NCBI GenBank assembly: GCA_004352715.1
Contig: SCFE01000076.1
Coordinates: 1,512,038 to 1,576,037 of the forward strand
Reading direction: 5' to 3'
Length of the DNA: 64,000 nucleotides
Source of the DNA: Hofstenia miamia
Lineage: Eukaryota > Xenacoelomorpha > Acoela
Shown here: positions 12,701-25,873 of the stretch, piece by piece
Layout: the number at the start of each line of letters is the position of its first letter
Position numbering within the stretch: position 1 is the first letter of the stretch
The notes under the pieces: generated by a model
What the model saw: the letters and a program-made list of their open reading frames with translations, nothing else
What the model was told of the DNA's origin: nothing
Databases searched by the model: none
Made by a program: the position numbers and the translations under genes

Positions 12701-14367
12701 CAACTTTCTATGCAATGACCCTAAATAGCCCTAGATTTTAATTCCTTGATCAGTGACCCGAATTTCCAGTTACCCATTTCAACTCTGGATAATGCACATT
12801 TTTAGAGAGTCAATTTTAGACTAAAATGGATGAGTGTGAATGAACATATTCGTCCATGATTATTTGCTCTTGATACCACAAAACTTGATCAAGGCACAAT
12901 ATAGAGATCAGCTGACAAAGTTTTATTGTTATACAAAACTTAAGTAATACAATTAATTATCAAAACTTGAGTTAAAAATTCTGAAGGGCATTTCTTATTG
13001 AAACGATAAAAGAAAATTTGCTAATTGTGTTCAATATATTTAACAAGACATTTTCAATAAGATATTCTAGTAAAATTTTATAATGTAATACTAATTATTT
13101 AGCAAACTAGCGTGAAGAAAATAACAAATGTAACAAAAATTGAATACTATTCAAAAAGAACATAGAAATAGAAGATGTAAAAATGTTTGATCAATAAAAA
13201 TCTCTCATAGCAAATGCTTGAAATGTTTATATTATCTCGGTTTATTTTAATCGCTTGAGTTAAGCTTGGAATCAGAGTTATTCCTGGATATAACGTTTCG
13301 ACTACTGACTGGTAAAGTTGTGTACCCCACAAGTGCTGATTTGTGGGTAGTTTTAGAAGGAAGCATGCAGGGACCACTGTAATATACAACTTTTAGAGAA
13401 TACTCCCAAGCAAGAATCTTTATTGCTTCATTGATGCATTTTGTCTTGTATGCTCATGTTATTTCTGAAGTCAGCCCACAAACGTTCATTTGCTTTAGCC
13501 CGTGTTATCTATTATGACTATTTGAGGAAATTGTTATGAGCAACACGTGATTAAAATTAGTAAATAACGAATTTATGTATTAAAACCAAATTCTATATTT
13601 TTGACAAGTCGACATTACACGAAATTTAATTTAAGGCTTATTTAGCCCTTTAGTGGATGAATTTTGTAGTACGAGTACAAAATATTTTTATTTCTGAAAT
13701 AAAATTGAAGCAACTTTAGCTCCATTTCTGTTTTTAATCAAAGACTCGCATGACTCATTACGGAAATAGTCTATGTGTAAGAGTTCAATAACCTATATTT
13801 GCATGGTTGATTTCAGCAACAGCGTATTAATAAAGAAATCTTATCACATAAACATGCTATAATATGCGTGCTATTGTGGGAATGTAAGAATCGAAAAGAT
13901 ATTAACGTATTTCCATATAATTTGAAATGCATAATTCAATAATACTGTTAAATATGAAAAGTAATAAATATTTTTTTGCAATATTTCTGAGGTTTCTATG
14001 AAATTAGGATTTTTATCATATTGTGCAATTTCACAGTAGTCTCAACTAGAAAATACGACTTACGAAAAAAATTTAACTGAGAATATATGAGCATTTTATC
14101 AAGTAAATTTGAATGAAAATAATTAATAAGTATTTGAATAAAAAGTATCATCTTATTCCTTTCATCAATCCCAACAAAATTTCCATTTTGATTACAACTA
14201 AGGGGAAGCACTTTTGACACTAGTTAAAACTCACAGTGACATAGGTGAAAAGACAAAACGATTTTACAACTCAGAAGCATAAGTGGGCTTTAATTAAGCC
14301 AGACCAGCACAAACTCAATACTTCATTAAAAAATGCAAGCCCATCTCAACCTCTGGGCCTATGCTAA

Positions 14368-14370
<3 letters not shown>
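9791..14370. other. Intergenic DNA, no supported gene
   Basis: Short open frames on both strands (such as 11208-11453 and 13147-13389 minus) have no recognisable motif. The second copy of the 136-bp repeat lies at 12532-12667. A degenerate TA/CATA tract is at about 10447-10492. Confidence 0.5.
12532..12667. repeat. 136-bp dispersed repeat, copy 2
   Basis: Direct-orientation copy of 6392-6527 with two substitutions and no indels. Flanking sequence differs on both sides, so this is a dispersed unit rather than part of a larger duplication. Confidence 0.85.
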
Positions 14371-14404
<34 letters not shown>

Positions 14405-14541
14405 TAGCATNNNNNNNNNNNNNNNNNNNNNNNNNNNNNNNNNNNNNNNNNNNNNNNNNNNNNNNNNNNNNNNNNNNNNNNNNNNNNNNNNNNNNNNNNN
14501 NNNNNNNNNNNNNNNNNNNNNNNNNNNNNNNNNNNNNNNNN

Positions 14542-14572
<31 letters not shown>
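14371..14572. repeat. (TA)n tract enclosing an assembly gap
   Basis: TA repeats flank a run of N at 14411-14541, the same situation as the gap near 9.5 kb. Confidence 0.9.
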
Positions 14573-15279
14573 TGTACATAATTCTTAGACTAGATCAACG
14601 AGAAATTCTGGGGTTCGTATGCGTTTGAACATTTCCAAAAACAAGAATCAGTTTTGAAATGTCATGTTGCTGTTACTCGAAGCCTTTTCAAAATACCTGC
14701 ACAAGGATGGCAAATGTATACAACTAATTTATAAAACTTGTTTCATGTGAACTCATTCATACAAAGCACATAATTAATTACACTGTGGTGAAATCATGTC
14801 TGTTGCCGTTCATAAATGCATGGCAATTACATGCTATTATATTGTATTTAATTATAGAAATATAGGGATAATAAACTTTATTGAGATAGAAACTGAGACA
14901 CATAGAGCAGCACCATTTAGAGTAAGGAGACATTCAGTTCAGCAATGGATCTTTGGCGTGATGCCATGTAGAATTGGTGAACTCATCTAATCTTTTACCT
15001 AATAGAAAATAGTTTAATTACCAATCATGGAGTTTTGTTTTGGTTGGAATCAAAGATTAATTAGGTAATGTATTGGATTTCCATAAGCTATTGAGTGATC
15101 TTCTGAGTACAAATACTGGATTTATTGTTAATTATGTTGCCCCTACTTAATTTTAGAATTCTACATTTGCGTGTCTTTTTATTTTTACTGTATGTATTAC
15201 AATTGCATTTCATAGAACTATATAAGAATAGAGTTCCCATCAGAAGTACAATGCTACTCATTATATTTTATGGATGTGC
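14573..15279. other. Intergenic DNA, no supported gene
   Basis: Two short frames (14796-14990, 15125-15328) have no motif. No Tc1-type terminal inverted repeat was recognised here, although the 5' end of the transposon downstream would be expected in this stretch. Confidence 0.45.
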
Positions 15280-16230
15280 CGGAATCCTTTATCCAGTAAA
15301 ATCGGCAATTGCACAGCCCGACTTGTAGAGCGACCTCGATGTACTCTCGGGGATATCATCAGACGTTTCACTTCTGAAAATATCATTGCCTACAAGCCAA
15401 AGTCCAGAAGACCAAAGAAGACCTCCAAAACCTCCCAATCAGCTCGTGTGTGCCTTTCAAAGCGAAATCCCAGGAATAATTCAAAGGAACTTCGCAAGGA
15501 ATGGGCTCATGGTCATTTCGTGATAGCAAGAACTGTGCGAAACATCCTGAAGAAGTACTCAATTGGGAATTTTCGTGGCACCCAGAAAGCCATTTTTAAC
15601 CTCAAAGCAAAGATTACGCTGAGGTGGGCCAATTTAATGAAAGATAATTCATCTGAACATTGGTCTAATGTTATATTTTCAGATACGTCAAGATTTGAGC
15701 TAAACTCATCAAAAGGAATGTTGATAAAGAGACCAACTGGGCAGAATTTTAGATTCTTTCCTCAATTTACTTGGGGGACCATGGAGTCTGTAATGGTATG
15801 ACGTGCAATATGGAAGTGTGGCTTTTGCGGATTGTTCATATCACTGGTACTCTCCGAAGCTCGCAATATGCTCGGATTGAAGAAAATGAACTATTGCCAC
15901 TCCTTACAAGTGATTCAATATATCAGCAAGATGGTGCTCCATGTCATACCTCAAAAGGAATGAAGAACTTCTTCCACAGTAATGGGGTTGCTATCCTTGC
16001 TGACTAGTCTGGTCAATCTCCAGACCTTAACATTATCGAAAATATGTGGAAAAAGGTCAAATATTGAATTGGAGAGCATACTCTTCACACAGAAGACGAG
16101 CTGTGGACGGTAATAAAAAAAGAATTTTATGCAATTCCCAACAGCTTTGTTGAAAACTTTTTGTTTCCATTACTGATCGCCTTGAAGTTGTTATTCGCTC
16201 AAAGGAACACCCTACAAACTATTAGAAGAG
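15280..16230 (+). pseudogene. Tc1/mariner-type transposase, decayed
   Basis: Remnant of a cut-and-paste DDE transposase. The first frame (to about 15780) covers the DNA-binding region, with GDIIRRF and a basic RRPKK stretch, and the start of the catalytic core: HWSNVIFSDTSRFEL, where the family has FSDE around the first Asp. After a frameshift near 15780 the second frame gives YQQDGAPCHTSK with the second catalytic Asp. A stop replaces the Trp of the WPxQSPDLN block. Downstream, SGQSPDLNIIENMW holds the third acidic residue. A further stop follows KVKY. The element is clearly Tc1-like rather than piggyBac or hAT, and cannot be active. Confidence 0.9.
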
Positions 16231-16332
16231 AGAATTTTGTTGTTAAGTGCTTATAATGCATCAGTTATTAATTTATGTATCTTATTTTGAACTTATTTTT
16301 TTCGGATTTGCTTATTTGTTAAAATTTTTTTC

Positions 16333-16541
16333 AGGTGGCCGAATATATTTTTCCAATACAAGTTTTCTAATTTGGATTAAAAATTAATAGCCAATTGTTA
16401 TTCTACATATTTTATGGTATTAGACATACAAATTTTCCTTTCTCAACCAAAATAACACTTAGCTATAATCTTAGGCACACTCTATCCAATGAATGTTCAT
16501 TATTTATTCAAAATAGCAAGGTGGTCGAATACATATTTCCA
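16333..16541. repeat. Short direct repeat pair behind the Tc1 remnant
   Basis: A 23-24-base sequence, AGGTGGCCGAATAT.., at 16333-16355 recurs at 16518-16541 with three or four changes. The position just downstream of the transposase and the recurrence suggest terminal repeats of Tc1-like elements, but no inverted partner was found on the 5' side. Confidence 0.4.
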
Positions 16542-16545
16542 GTAC

Positions 16546-19500
16546 TGTATATACCTAGCATATCCAATAATATATTTTGTTTTGGCGCGTGATTAATTAT
16601 ATTGCAGCGTATTGAAACAAACAAAAGAAAGAAATCTCATTTAAAGTCCAAACACTAGTCAATAATTATGTTTATTATTGGAATCATACGCGAATTGTAT
16701 ATTTACACCAGTTATTGTGGTGATGATGAGTTCGAACGCCACGTTTTCTGAAAAGAATCTCTGTAGCACTACAGAGATACATGTTTTCTGGTATCGTATT
16801 TAATAGATATCAATGCTGTAAACTCATAAAGTTCTTTGATGTGCTGTGAAAACACTTTAATTTCTACTCAGAGTTCTCCAATTAGTTCCAGATTTTACAA
16901 TGCAAGTATTTATGCTCAAAATTTTGGTAGGTATAACTAACAAAATGAAGGTTTTCATAATTTTATAAATCAATGTATTGAAAACAGGGGCGTACTTATG
17001 CAAAGAAAAGTCATAAGCGAAAACTTATCGTGTAAAGCCCCAATAATAACATATATTATATAAAGTTATCAACAACGAAATTTTAAGAAATGAATGATTT
17101 AAATCCTCATAAGGATTTGCTTTAAATATCAAATTCATACATTTAAACTTCTCTATGCTAACCTATAATATTTAGTTTAAGTCTAAATTCAATTACATCT
17201 ATATGCTTCAATGTATAAAGTCAAAAAGTCGGACCAAATTATTTGGATAGTTAAGACACAACAATCCGACAAACTCGGGCCGATTAAATCGTGTAGCTAA
17301 GGCATGTCTTTAGCGAACGTCTTCTCTTAGTTGCAATTATTTTGCAATATATGACTAAGTTTGGATAATGAGTAATGTGAGTCTCTCAAAATACCCTAAA
17401 ATACATTTTGACAAAATTTCGTTTTTTTCATTTGTTCACAATTTCTCGCCTGAATAGCAGAAGGCCTTTCTGCAACATTCTATGCATACTCCTACCCACG
17501 TACAAGTAGTATTTGAACCTATGTTAACGGTTGACCAAACGAAGACATTGGCAGTCTTCCCGTTGAAATTCTCGAAAATGCATATTAGACAGAATGACTT
17601 GAGCATAGACCCAAACCCGGCCCGATAAGCATATTCACTTCCTAAATCCATCCCAACCCGAAATATAGATATTGATTTATTGGTTGTTTAACATCCTGAA
17701 TCTCTCTCCAATCAAATGGTGATAAACATCAATTATTTTCTGAAAGCTTGGCACTTCAAATGATAGTACTTGATAGTACTTAATTTCTTGGATGTTTCTG
17801 AAATCAAGTCGCGATTAACACTATTACATTTTTGATCAAACAATCTAATCTTTGTTGACAGAACTCGAACCCGACCTAACAACTTGCTACCTGCAATCGC
17901 CCCGCAATGGGTCGGGCTTAATCGGGTATCGATGTCACTCTCTAGTGCACATCTTCCTGATACTATAGTTTTTTACAATAATTAATTCACATAACAGAAT
18001 GTGAATCCAAAATTTTTTCAAAATTAAAAAATTATTTTATATTCTTGTGTGAAGCTATATTCTGAATGTAAATGATCTTTTAATTGTTAATACAATTTTG
18101 ACGGATGTTAGCCCAATCCGTTAATACATTGTATATTATTTTTATTACTGCACTCTTTTGCTATTGTTCGCATTATAAGCAACCTTTTCCATGATAAATT
18201 TAAAATCAGTTATCTACTTTAGAAATAGCTTTAATGCAATTTACAGCCTCAGCTCCCCCCTCACTTACGTCTCTGAAGTGGTTCCTAGAGTGTTAAAAGG
18301 TTCATACGCAGAATGAAAGCTATTTATTAATTGATATTTTTCAATGCGAGTTGAAAACTGCTCCATTAACAATTCAGCAAATTACTTCAATAGTGTTTTG
18401 TACAAAAATCATAAAAAATTTCAATAAAACATTTACTTACTTAGTCTTGCATGCGACCATTTAGAGGGTGAGTTCTATCGCCTCTAATTCTTTCCGTTGT
18501 CTATAAATTGTTTCTAAAATGCTCGATTAACTAAAGGGAGAACCAGTGTCTAATTTTGATTTTGAGAAATTCCGGTTACCCAAACTTACGCTTCGTATAC
18601 GTCAGATATAATCGGGCCAGGGATTTGATGACGAGTCAGCCAGTGTCAATTTCTTCCCTAAAGCTTTCGGGTCTACTGGGTCAACGGGTCATATTTATAT
18701 AAACAAATAATTGAAATAAATTACAAAAATGGCTTATCTCAATCAAGTCAGGCTTATTATTACGTAATCATTGAATTTCCAATTGTAATGTGTGTCTTAA
18801 ATAGTTATAATGGTTTCAGAAATTTCTTTATGGTGATTTTTGTTTGTTTCATTTCGAATTAGAATCCGAATACTCAGACAATGTATTTGTAAATCCAAAT
18901 TCGAATCCAAAAGATATAACTTGGTTTACACAATAATTTCCATAGCAAAGGCATCTGTTGTTAATGGTTACGATTTGAAGAATTAAAAATTTAGCTGTTT
19001 ATTTTAGAATTTAAGAATTCAACTGAGAATCTGATTGACGTATTTTATACAAGTGCTAGCTCCCTAACTTCTTTTTATTTTAGAAATTTAAGTAGCACAC
19101 CAGAATTTTCTAGATCGGCCACTGTACTGTACCAAGATTCGAAATTTAATCCAAAATAGAATCAGATTCGGATTTGTAAATCCCTATTTTGTAATTGGCT
19201 AATATTACATTCAAATCAAGGTCTTCAAAATTAGATTTAAATCTAGATCCAAATTTTTGATAAAAAACAAACTAACAGCTTAAATGATCATTTTGACTTG
19301 CTAGAAAATTTGTTTCATAAATAGTTTTTTATTTCACATCGTAAGTTAGAAACATGTTTTTATAGGGTAAGGTGAAACATTAGAAAGTCAGTGAAGACCC
19401 TGTAAGCAACGTTCTAAATTCTAAGAAACGGGTGATTAGGGTAACTAGGTCATTGATTTTGTAATTTTACCAGGCCTCACCGTGTCACCAGGTTAAATAT

Positions 19501-21035
19501 CATCTGGGTCGCATGTTCTGCAACTTTGATGTACGCTACGGATAATAGCATTCACCTTTGGGATTGGTTAGCATTTAGAGTGAAAAATTAAGATTTATGT
19601 AATGCAGTTCTTTTCTATATATACAATACATATTTATATGCGCCTAAGTCTTTAACTATAGTGTGATATTAATAATGTGGAGTAATGGTAAAAATTTCTA
19701 AAAAGTAGAATCTATGCCTGGCAACAGAACCATTGAAATTCGGTTACCATGTAGAACCAATTAGTTTCTTAATTTTTAATGGAACTAATATTTCAATAAT
19801 GCCAATATTTGCTGATGATATAGTGTACGAACCCTAAAGGAATATAACATTTATCATATACGTATTTTATAGATGGACAGTATGTTATTACGTAAATGTA
19901 TATACTTGTAAAAGCGATGTTAACTTTTTGAAATTCCGTTACGGAGCAGTTTTTTGTTCATAGATGAAAGAAAAATGAATTTCTCAAAAATAATTCTGTC
20001 TCATTGATCAACCTACTAAGAAGTCACACATAATGACACATTTCAATGAAAAAATAAATCATTATTGATGCGTAGCATCCATTTGAACAGTGAAAATGAA
20101 ATTTCGTTACTGCTTGACCAGCTCCATTTATATTCACTTCCGTAATATGGCTTGTGATAAAGGTGGAGCGCAGGAGTACGGCGGCGTCTCACTGATTTTT
20201 TTGAAGATTCTGTAATGTTTAATTCACACACCCAACCATGGTTTTTATTTATTTAACCCTAATCTCGCTTTTGTTACGTTTTTATTACAAACAAAAAATG
20301 TGGATAAAAAGTGGGTTAAATTTATTTTAAAATAATTTAATGACTTGATTTTTATAAATATGTACATGGCTATCACAAATGAGTATATTTTAGTTGATAT
20401 TGATGCTTAGGAACTATACACAGGAAGTATTGTAAATTGTCAATTTTTAGAATAATATGAATTGTGAAAAGAGCCATTTTGCATGTCTTTAAACTCAAAT
20501 AGCTCTGGGTAAAAAATCTCTGTTAAATAAATTAAATCAGAGTTGTGTTTTGGTCATCAGCTAATATTCAAATTTTTCCCAAGATCACACAAAAATGGAA
20601 ATTGGATCATTTGCTGTTTTTGTTATATTTTTGTGCCTCAGTAAAGAATTTTACAAATAATGAGAACATGGAAGTAATTGGCCCACTTAATGTTTTTGAT
20701 CCCGATATTTGGCCAGTAAAAGTGGATATGCCTTGGCTAAGCGGATAGCATCTGCTAGTACAACCAATTATCAAAGTGCAATCTTTTTCTGTTTGATGTT
20801 ATTTGTAACATATTAAACGATTTTAAAACATTGCCTATTGGCTATGTTTTTATCTTTGAATTGTTGGTGTTCACTTGAAAGTAAACAGCCAGCAAATGAA
20901 CACTAAAGTATGTTCACCTTTTATCATTTGTGAACAGGAATATAAACTCATTAATTACGTAAATTAACCTAAACATGTAAGAGCAAATATTATATTAAAA
21001 GAATTTCAACAGTTTTCTAGCCAAAAATTTGAAAA
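16546..21035. other. Intergenic DNA, no supported gene
   Basis: Long gene-free stretch. Scattered fragments related to CGGGT/ACCCG occur at 17276-17285, 17612-17661, 17869-17928 and 18667-18691, perhaps debris of an old repeat. Open frames at 17436-17651 (minus), 20043-20231 (minus) and 20545-20748 (plus) show no domains. Confidence 0.45.
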
Positions 21036-22530
21036 TTTAGCGTCCCTCACGTTTATTTCTAACACCTCACCCCTGATGACAACTTATTGTCATTGAACAG
21101 ACCTAAATATTTGATTTTGTCTCGTCAAGGAACTCCAATGATGACAAGATTGCTTTCTTTGGATATCTTAATGACTTCAAGGGCTCGAACACCCCGATGA
21201 AGAAAAACTAGTTCCTTCGACTTTTCAACAATGAAATACAAATTTTTGTTTTTAGAAACTTATACTATCTTCTCTACTGCTTTTAAACAACCTTCGTAAT
21301 CTAAATATGCTCGCTATTTTGAAATTGGATAGAAGATTCCAACGTCTTCTGAGTATTTACTAATATCACATCTTCAGCGAATTCTTTATATCTTCCATCT
21401 TTTAGTTGTATGCATCATCTCCAATTCTTCATATAATCCAATACCCAAGGCAATTGTTTCTTCAATTTAGTTAATAATGTATTTCTAGCATAGCATTTAA
21501 AGCACTTAAGTAATATAGAAATAATCTCAACGCTAAACTAGTTTCACTTTCATCAAGACACTTCCCAATAAGATCAATCGTAGTAATTAAAGAATCAGTC
21601 GTAGATCTTCCTTTTTATATACATACTGGTTGAAATCCATCATTCCCTAAAACGTATTCTTATAGGCCCAAACGATCAATACATCCAGCCATAATAGGAG
21701 TAACTGTAATTGTTTTAGGACAGCTAATCTCCTGCTTGGACGTTTTACCAATTGGATAGATCTGGGCTTTCTTCCAACTATCAGGGTAAGTAACTTAATC
21801 AAAGCTTCACTGAAAGATCATTTATATGAGATGCATATTTTCTCAAAAAAATTCAGAATGGAATCACGCTGGGATTTTTCCCAGGCCTTTTGATGTTTGA
21901 AAATTCTCTTGATCCTATTTACTGTTAATTTGGATAGACAACTTCATATATAGTGATGGCTTAAATTTGAAATCTTTGTGAATGAAGCATGATATCTAGT
22001 AAAACATGCATTAAGAAAATTAGCTTCATAGTTATCAAACAAAATCTTCATTCTGCAGTATAGTTTGTCATATCACGTATTCCTTCCTTGCTCTCTTATA
22101 CAACGAACGAATCGATTGATCTCCTTCTGCGATTGATTTCCTAACGCACCATTTCTGAGTTCAATCGCATTCTTTTTCACCCGAAGTAATCTTCTGAGAT
22201 GATCATCATCAACTATGCAAGATCCGAGTTGCATTACTCGTTTTGGCTTCGTTGTAGTACAACCTTCAATTACAAATTCTAGATAGCATTCAACAGAATT
22301 TACATTCATGCCGAGTAACATTAGCAAAAGGTACAACTTACACCCAAACTACTGTTAATTATTTTCAAAGTATTATCGTAGATTTTCTTTATCCTGTCAA
22401 ATGCATTGGATTTCTCAGGCGGCTGCTCATCAAACCCAAATAATGCAATCCTGGATTTGCAGTGGCACTTTCTTATCTTCAGTAGACTTTTAAAGGAATA
22501 ATGCCTATTCCTCTTGATCATTTTTTCCAC
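21036..22530 (-). pseudogene. Non-LTR retrotransposon reverse transcriptase, heavily decayed
   Basis: Reading the minus strand leftward from 22530, short frames line up with a CR1/Jockey-type LINE. A linker region rich in basic residues comes first (RRLLRVKKNAIELRN at about 22160). STTDSLITTIDLIGK (about 21590) matches the finger block that precedes motif A. The next segment, ending NTLLTKLKKQL in another frame, matches the LSKAFDxxxHxxLLxKL block. The catalytic box is degraded to KEFAEDVILV (FADD changed to FAED, about 21375). The thumb ends with IKYLGLFNDNKLSS (about 21080), the KYLGxxID block. Stops and frameshifts are frequent. The orientation is opposite to the LINEs at 1.4 and 57.7 kb. 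Confidence 0.75.
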
Positions 22531-24966
22531 TATTTCGTTAGATTAGAAATCTCTTCCTTCTAATACTTGAATCACATTTATCTATGTGTGACTGAACTAA
22601 AATATTCCTGCAAAATTTAGGCATATTCTAGTGTAAGATAGACTTTACCAATTGTTAATTAATTTAATTTTGTATCCCTAGAGAACCTGTCGGGACTGCG
22701 GAACTGTAAAATTAGTATAGTGACTGTTCCTTAAAATCAGGACATATGATCAGCTAGCCTCAAAGCATCAATGCAGTCCACAAATATTTATGAACATCGC
22801 GTTTTTGAACGAATTTGTATTACAATGGTAATCTCCTTTTCATTCGCTACACTGCAGGAAATATTGAACAATAACAGTCCATGAGGTACTTTATGTAATT
22901 GCATTATAAAATACCGTTGACTGACACTACTGCAGATTGCATATATACTCCCACAAGAAAAATATCTGTGTGGTAGTGGTTCTATGGAACCACTCAGTCG
23001 TATGCGATTTATTGGTCCCTGTCTCATGGAACTGCAATCCAGGACTAAGTATTTCAATGGGACTATAATGGGAAAGAAACATTAAATTAAAGCCTGTGAT
23101 CACAGTTTTCAAAGAATTGACAGAAATAGAAGTTATACTGTGAATGCATGTGCGACCACGGGACCAAAAATTTTTTTGAACTCGTTGAACCAAAGCGCAA
23201 AAATTTATTTTAGACAGGTTTTGTGCTTCTTTCGGCTAATGTGATGTTCAATGAGGATTGAAAATCGAATCGAATATATATGACTATGCTATTTCAATAT
23301 TCCATATACAGAGACAAATATCTTCATTGTATTAACATGGCTTTAGCAAGATCAACATGTCGTTATTGCTGAAAATATCCATGCTCATAATAAGATTGCT
23401 CAAGAATCTTTGCTCTAATAAATTAAAAATATTGTCTGTTTTTACATTGTTATATGTGATATTAATTTTAAGTACATAGTGCTACATTTCTATATTCACT
23501 CGGCCATAGCCACGGAGTGTTTGGGGGACGACCCCCCTGGAAGGTCAGGCAATCCCTCCTGGAGAACAAACCTAAAAGCAAAATCGTCATTTAAAAATAA
23601 AATTTTTTAATTCAATTTTGCTTTCAACAATGCTGTGAAGTGCATTTCTAAGGTCTATTTTGTGTATATTTTTTCTAAAAATTTTCTCGGGCTTCCCCCG
23701 CTTTTGGTCGCTTACGTAGTCACTACTAAATAAGCTCTCCCGTCAGAAAATCTCCCCCACACCAATACATACCACACAAAATTATAATGGTGTATTCTTG
23801 ATAAAATTTCAGTTTATATTTTAAGAAGGTCGAAATTCCTATCAACCTCTCCTGAATGGCTGTCGACCCCCTTAGGTGATGATGCTGGATACGGGCCTGT
23901 ATTTAACCTGCGAAATTAACCATTAAATAAAAAGTATCACTGATTTAATATTATTAAGAAGGGTTCAAAGGATTTTCCTAAACTTTCCTAAATTTTACCA
24001 TAATGTAACAGGGATTGCTGAAAATACCAAGTATATCAATGTTAATACAACAGAAGAGGCGATGATCATTGAGCCATTGACAAATGATGTAATTCCCAAT
24101 AGTACTGCTAATATACCAAACGAAACAGCAATCGAAGTAAAGATCTAAATGAGAAAAATCTGAGTTATATTTACATTAAATGTTTCAACTAAGTAAGCTA
24201 CTCGATTTCATTTAATATTTATGTGGTTAGGTACATCAATGGAGTCTATGATGTAAACAAATAATAAAGTTTTGGACATCATTGTTAATTAGAAGTCCCA
24301 AAAACGATTTTAGAGGTTTACCCCCAAAATGTGACAAGCATAAAAATTTTCCTTATACATATTTACTTATAACAGTGAACCAGAAATGGATATGGGCCGG
24401 CTGGGCTTGGGTTGAAGAAATGGAAAAAATTGGCCGAAAAGTCAAAAACAACTTACTATTGCACAACAATGCACGCGAATCAACACAAGTGGAGTGAATG
24501 CTTTGATTACTAAGTTTTTGAAAATTTGTCGGACGAAAAATTATTTTGACATTAAAATTCCTGAAAGAAGAACACCTTTAGAGGACATCTTTAGTGATTG
24601 TGTAGTATTTATATCGATACGAAATAGGAATGATGGTACTGGACGGAATAAAAAATATAGTTATAATAGCTTAAAATTTGAGTTAATGCCATATCTTTGC
24701 ATCACCATTCGTAATTTTCTAGATTGAAGCAGTTTGTATATATATATATATATATATATATAAACAGATATAGCCCGCACTTGAAAATGCACGATGAGCC
24801 TGCAAACTGATTTAACCTATTTGTACCAGCAGCAAAATATGTTTTTTGTTGCCGTAAAATCTAGACTGTAAAATATGGGTTAATGAAAACGAATCTATAT
24901 TCGCCATCCATAAAAAATATCACATACAACAATTTCTTTAATTCAGAGATTTCTAAGGCTAAATGC

Positions 24967-25014
24967 ATTATAAGCTTTGCAATTATACAGATTATAAGCT
25001 TTGCAATTATACAG
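24967..25014. repeat. 24-bp tandem duplication
   Basis: Two identical 24-base units head to tail, each beginning ATTATAAGCTTTGC. Confidence 0.95.
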
Positions 25015-25360
25015 ATTGGATTTTAAAAATGTTTTATTTCTCAAAATCCCCTAATAGCTTTTTCTGATGAAATTGTCTTCATATCCAATAAATAAATTTA
25101 AAATACATCATTACATTAACTACGTTCCTACAACAATATTCGCGATGATATATTTGTTAGAAACTTAAAAGACGGTTACTAAATGATGTATAGAATTATC
25201 AAAAAATGTTTATAAGAGATGTATTTACTATACAACATAGGTCTAACACATTATTAAGCACAAAGCACAGGTCTATTAAATCTAAAACTGTAAAAATATT
25301 TAGGATGTTAACAATTTCAAGAAAGGCTACTAAAAATATTTGGATGCAGTTTTATAACAG

Positions 25361-25405
25361 CTTAGGCCTATTGTGTACACTTGCTTAGGCCTATTGTGTA
25401 CACTT
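25361..25405. repeat. 23-bp tandem duplication
   Basis: Two units beginning CTTAGGCCTATTGTG head to tail, the second ending one base early. It lies only about 350 bases from another two-copy duplication of similar size but unrelated sequence. Confidence 0.95.
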
Positions 25406-25873
25406 AAAAGGCAGGATTCTCATATATAGTACATTATATGCAATCCAAACATTGAACAATTTTGTAATTCCAATCTCGGGATAAAAAAATTTCCGGATAG
25501 CAAGCCTTATTATACATGTAGATTTACAATAGTAGACTGGGTGAATTTTTGTTACTTATCAATTTTAGGTAAATGAGATTTACACTTATTTTGGTGAGTT
25601 GTATTTAGCAAAAGTCATTTTCTTTCCATTTAATATAAAGGTAATTACTAGTATAATTTTTGAATAGCTCAATAGGGAATTCTTAAAGATATATTTTTGA
25701 AAGAGTACACACATTCATATAACAAACGCAAAACGTATGGTTTGAGTATTTTTTTCACTTAGCACATGCAAAGGTCGAGTAGTTAATTTTGCTGACTATC
25801 ACATTCTACCAATCAGAATGCAATTTAATTTTTTTGACAATATATACATCGAAATATGGATATTTAGCGTATT

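Larger units (their letters stand above)
22531..25873. other. Intergenic DNA with small tandem repeats
   Basis: No gene recognised. Frames at 22788-23193 (minus) and 24282-24727 (plus) have no motif. The stretch includes a (TA)n tract at about 24735-24762 and two short tandem duplications listed separately. Confidence 0.45.
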
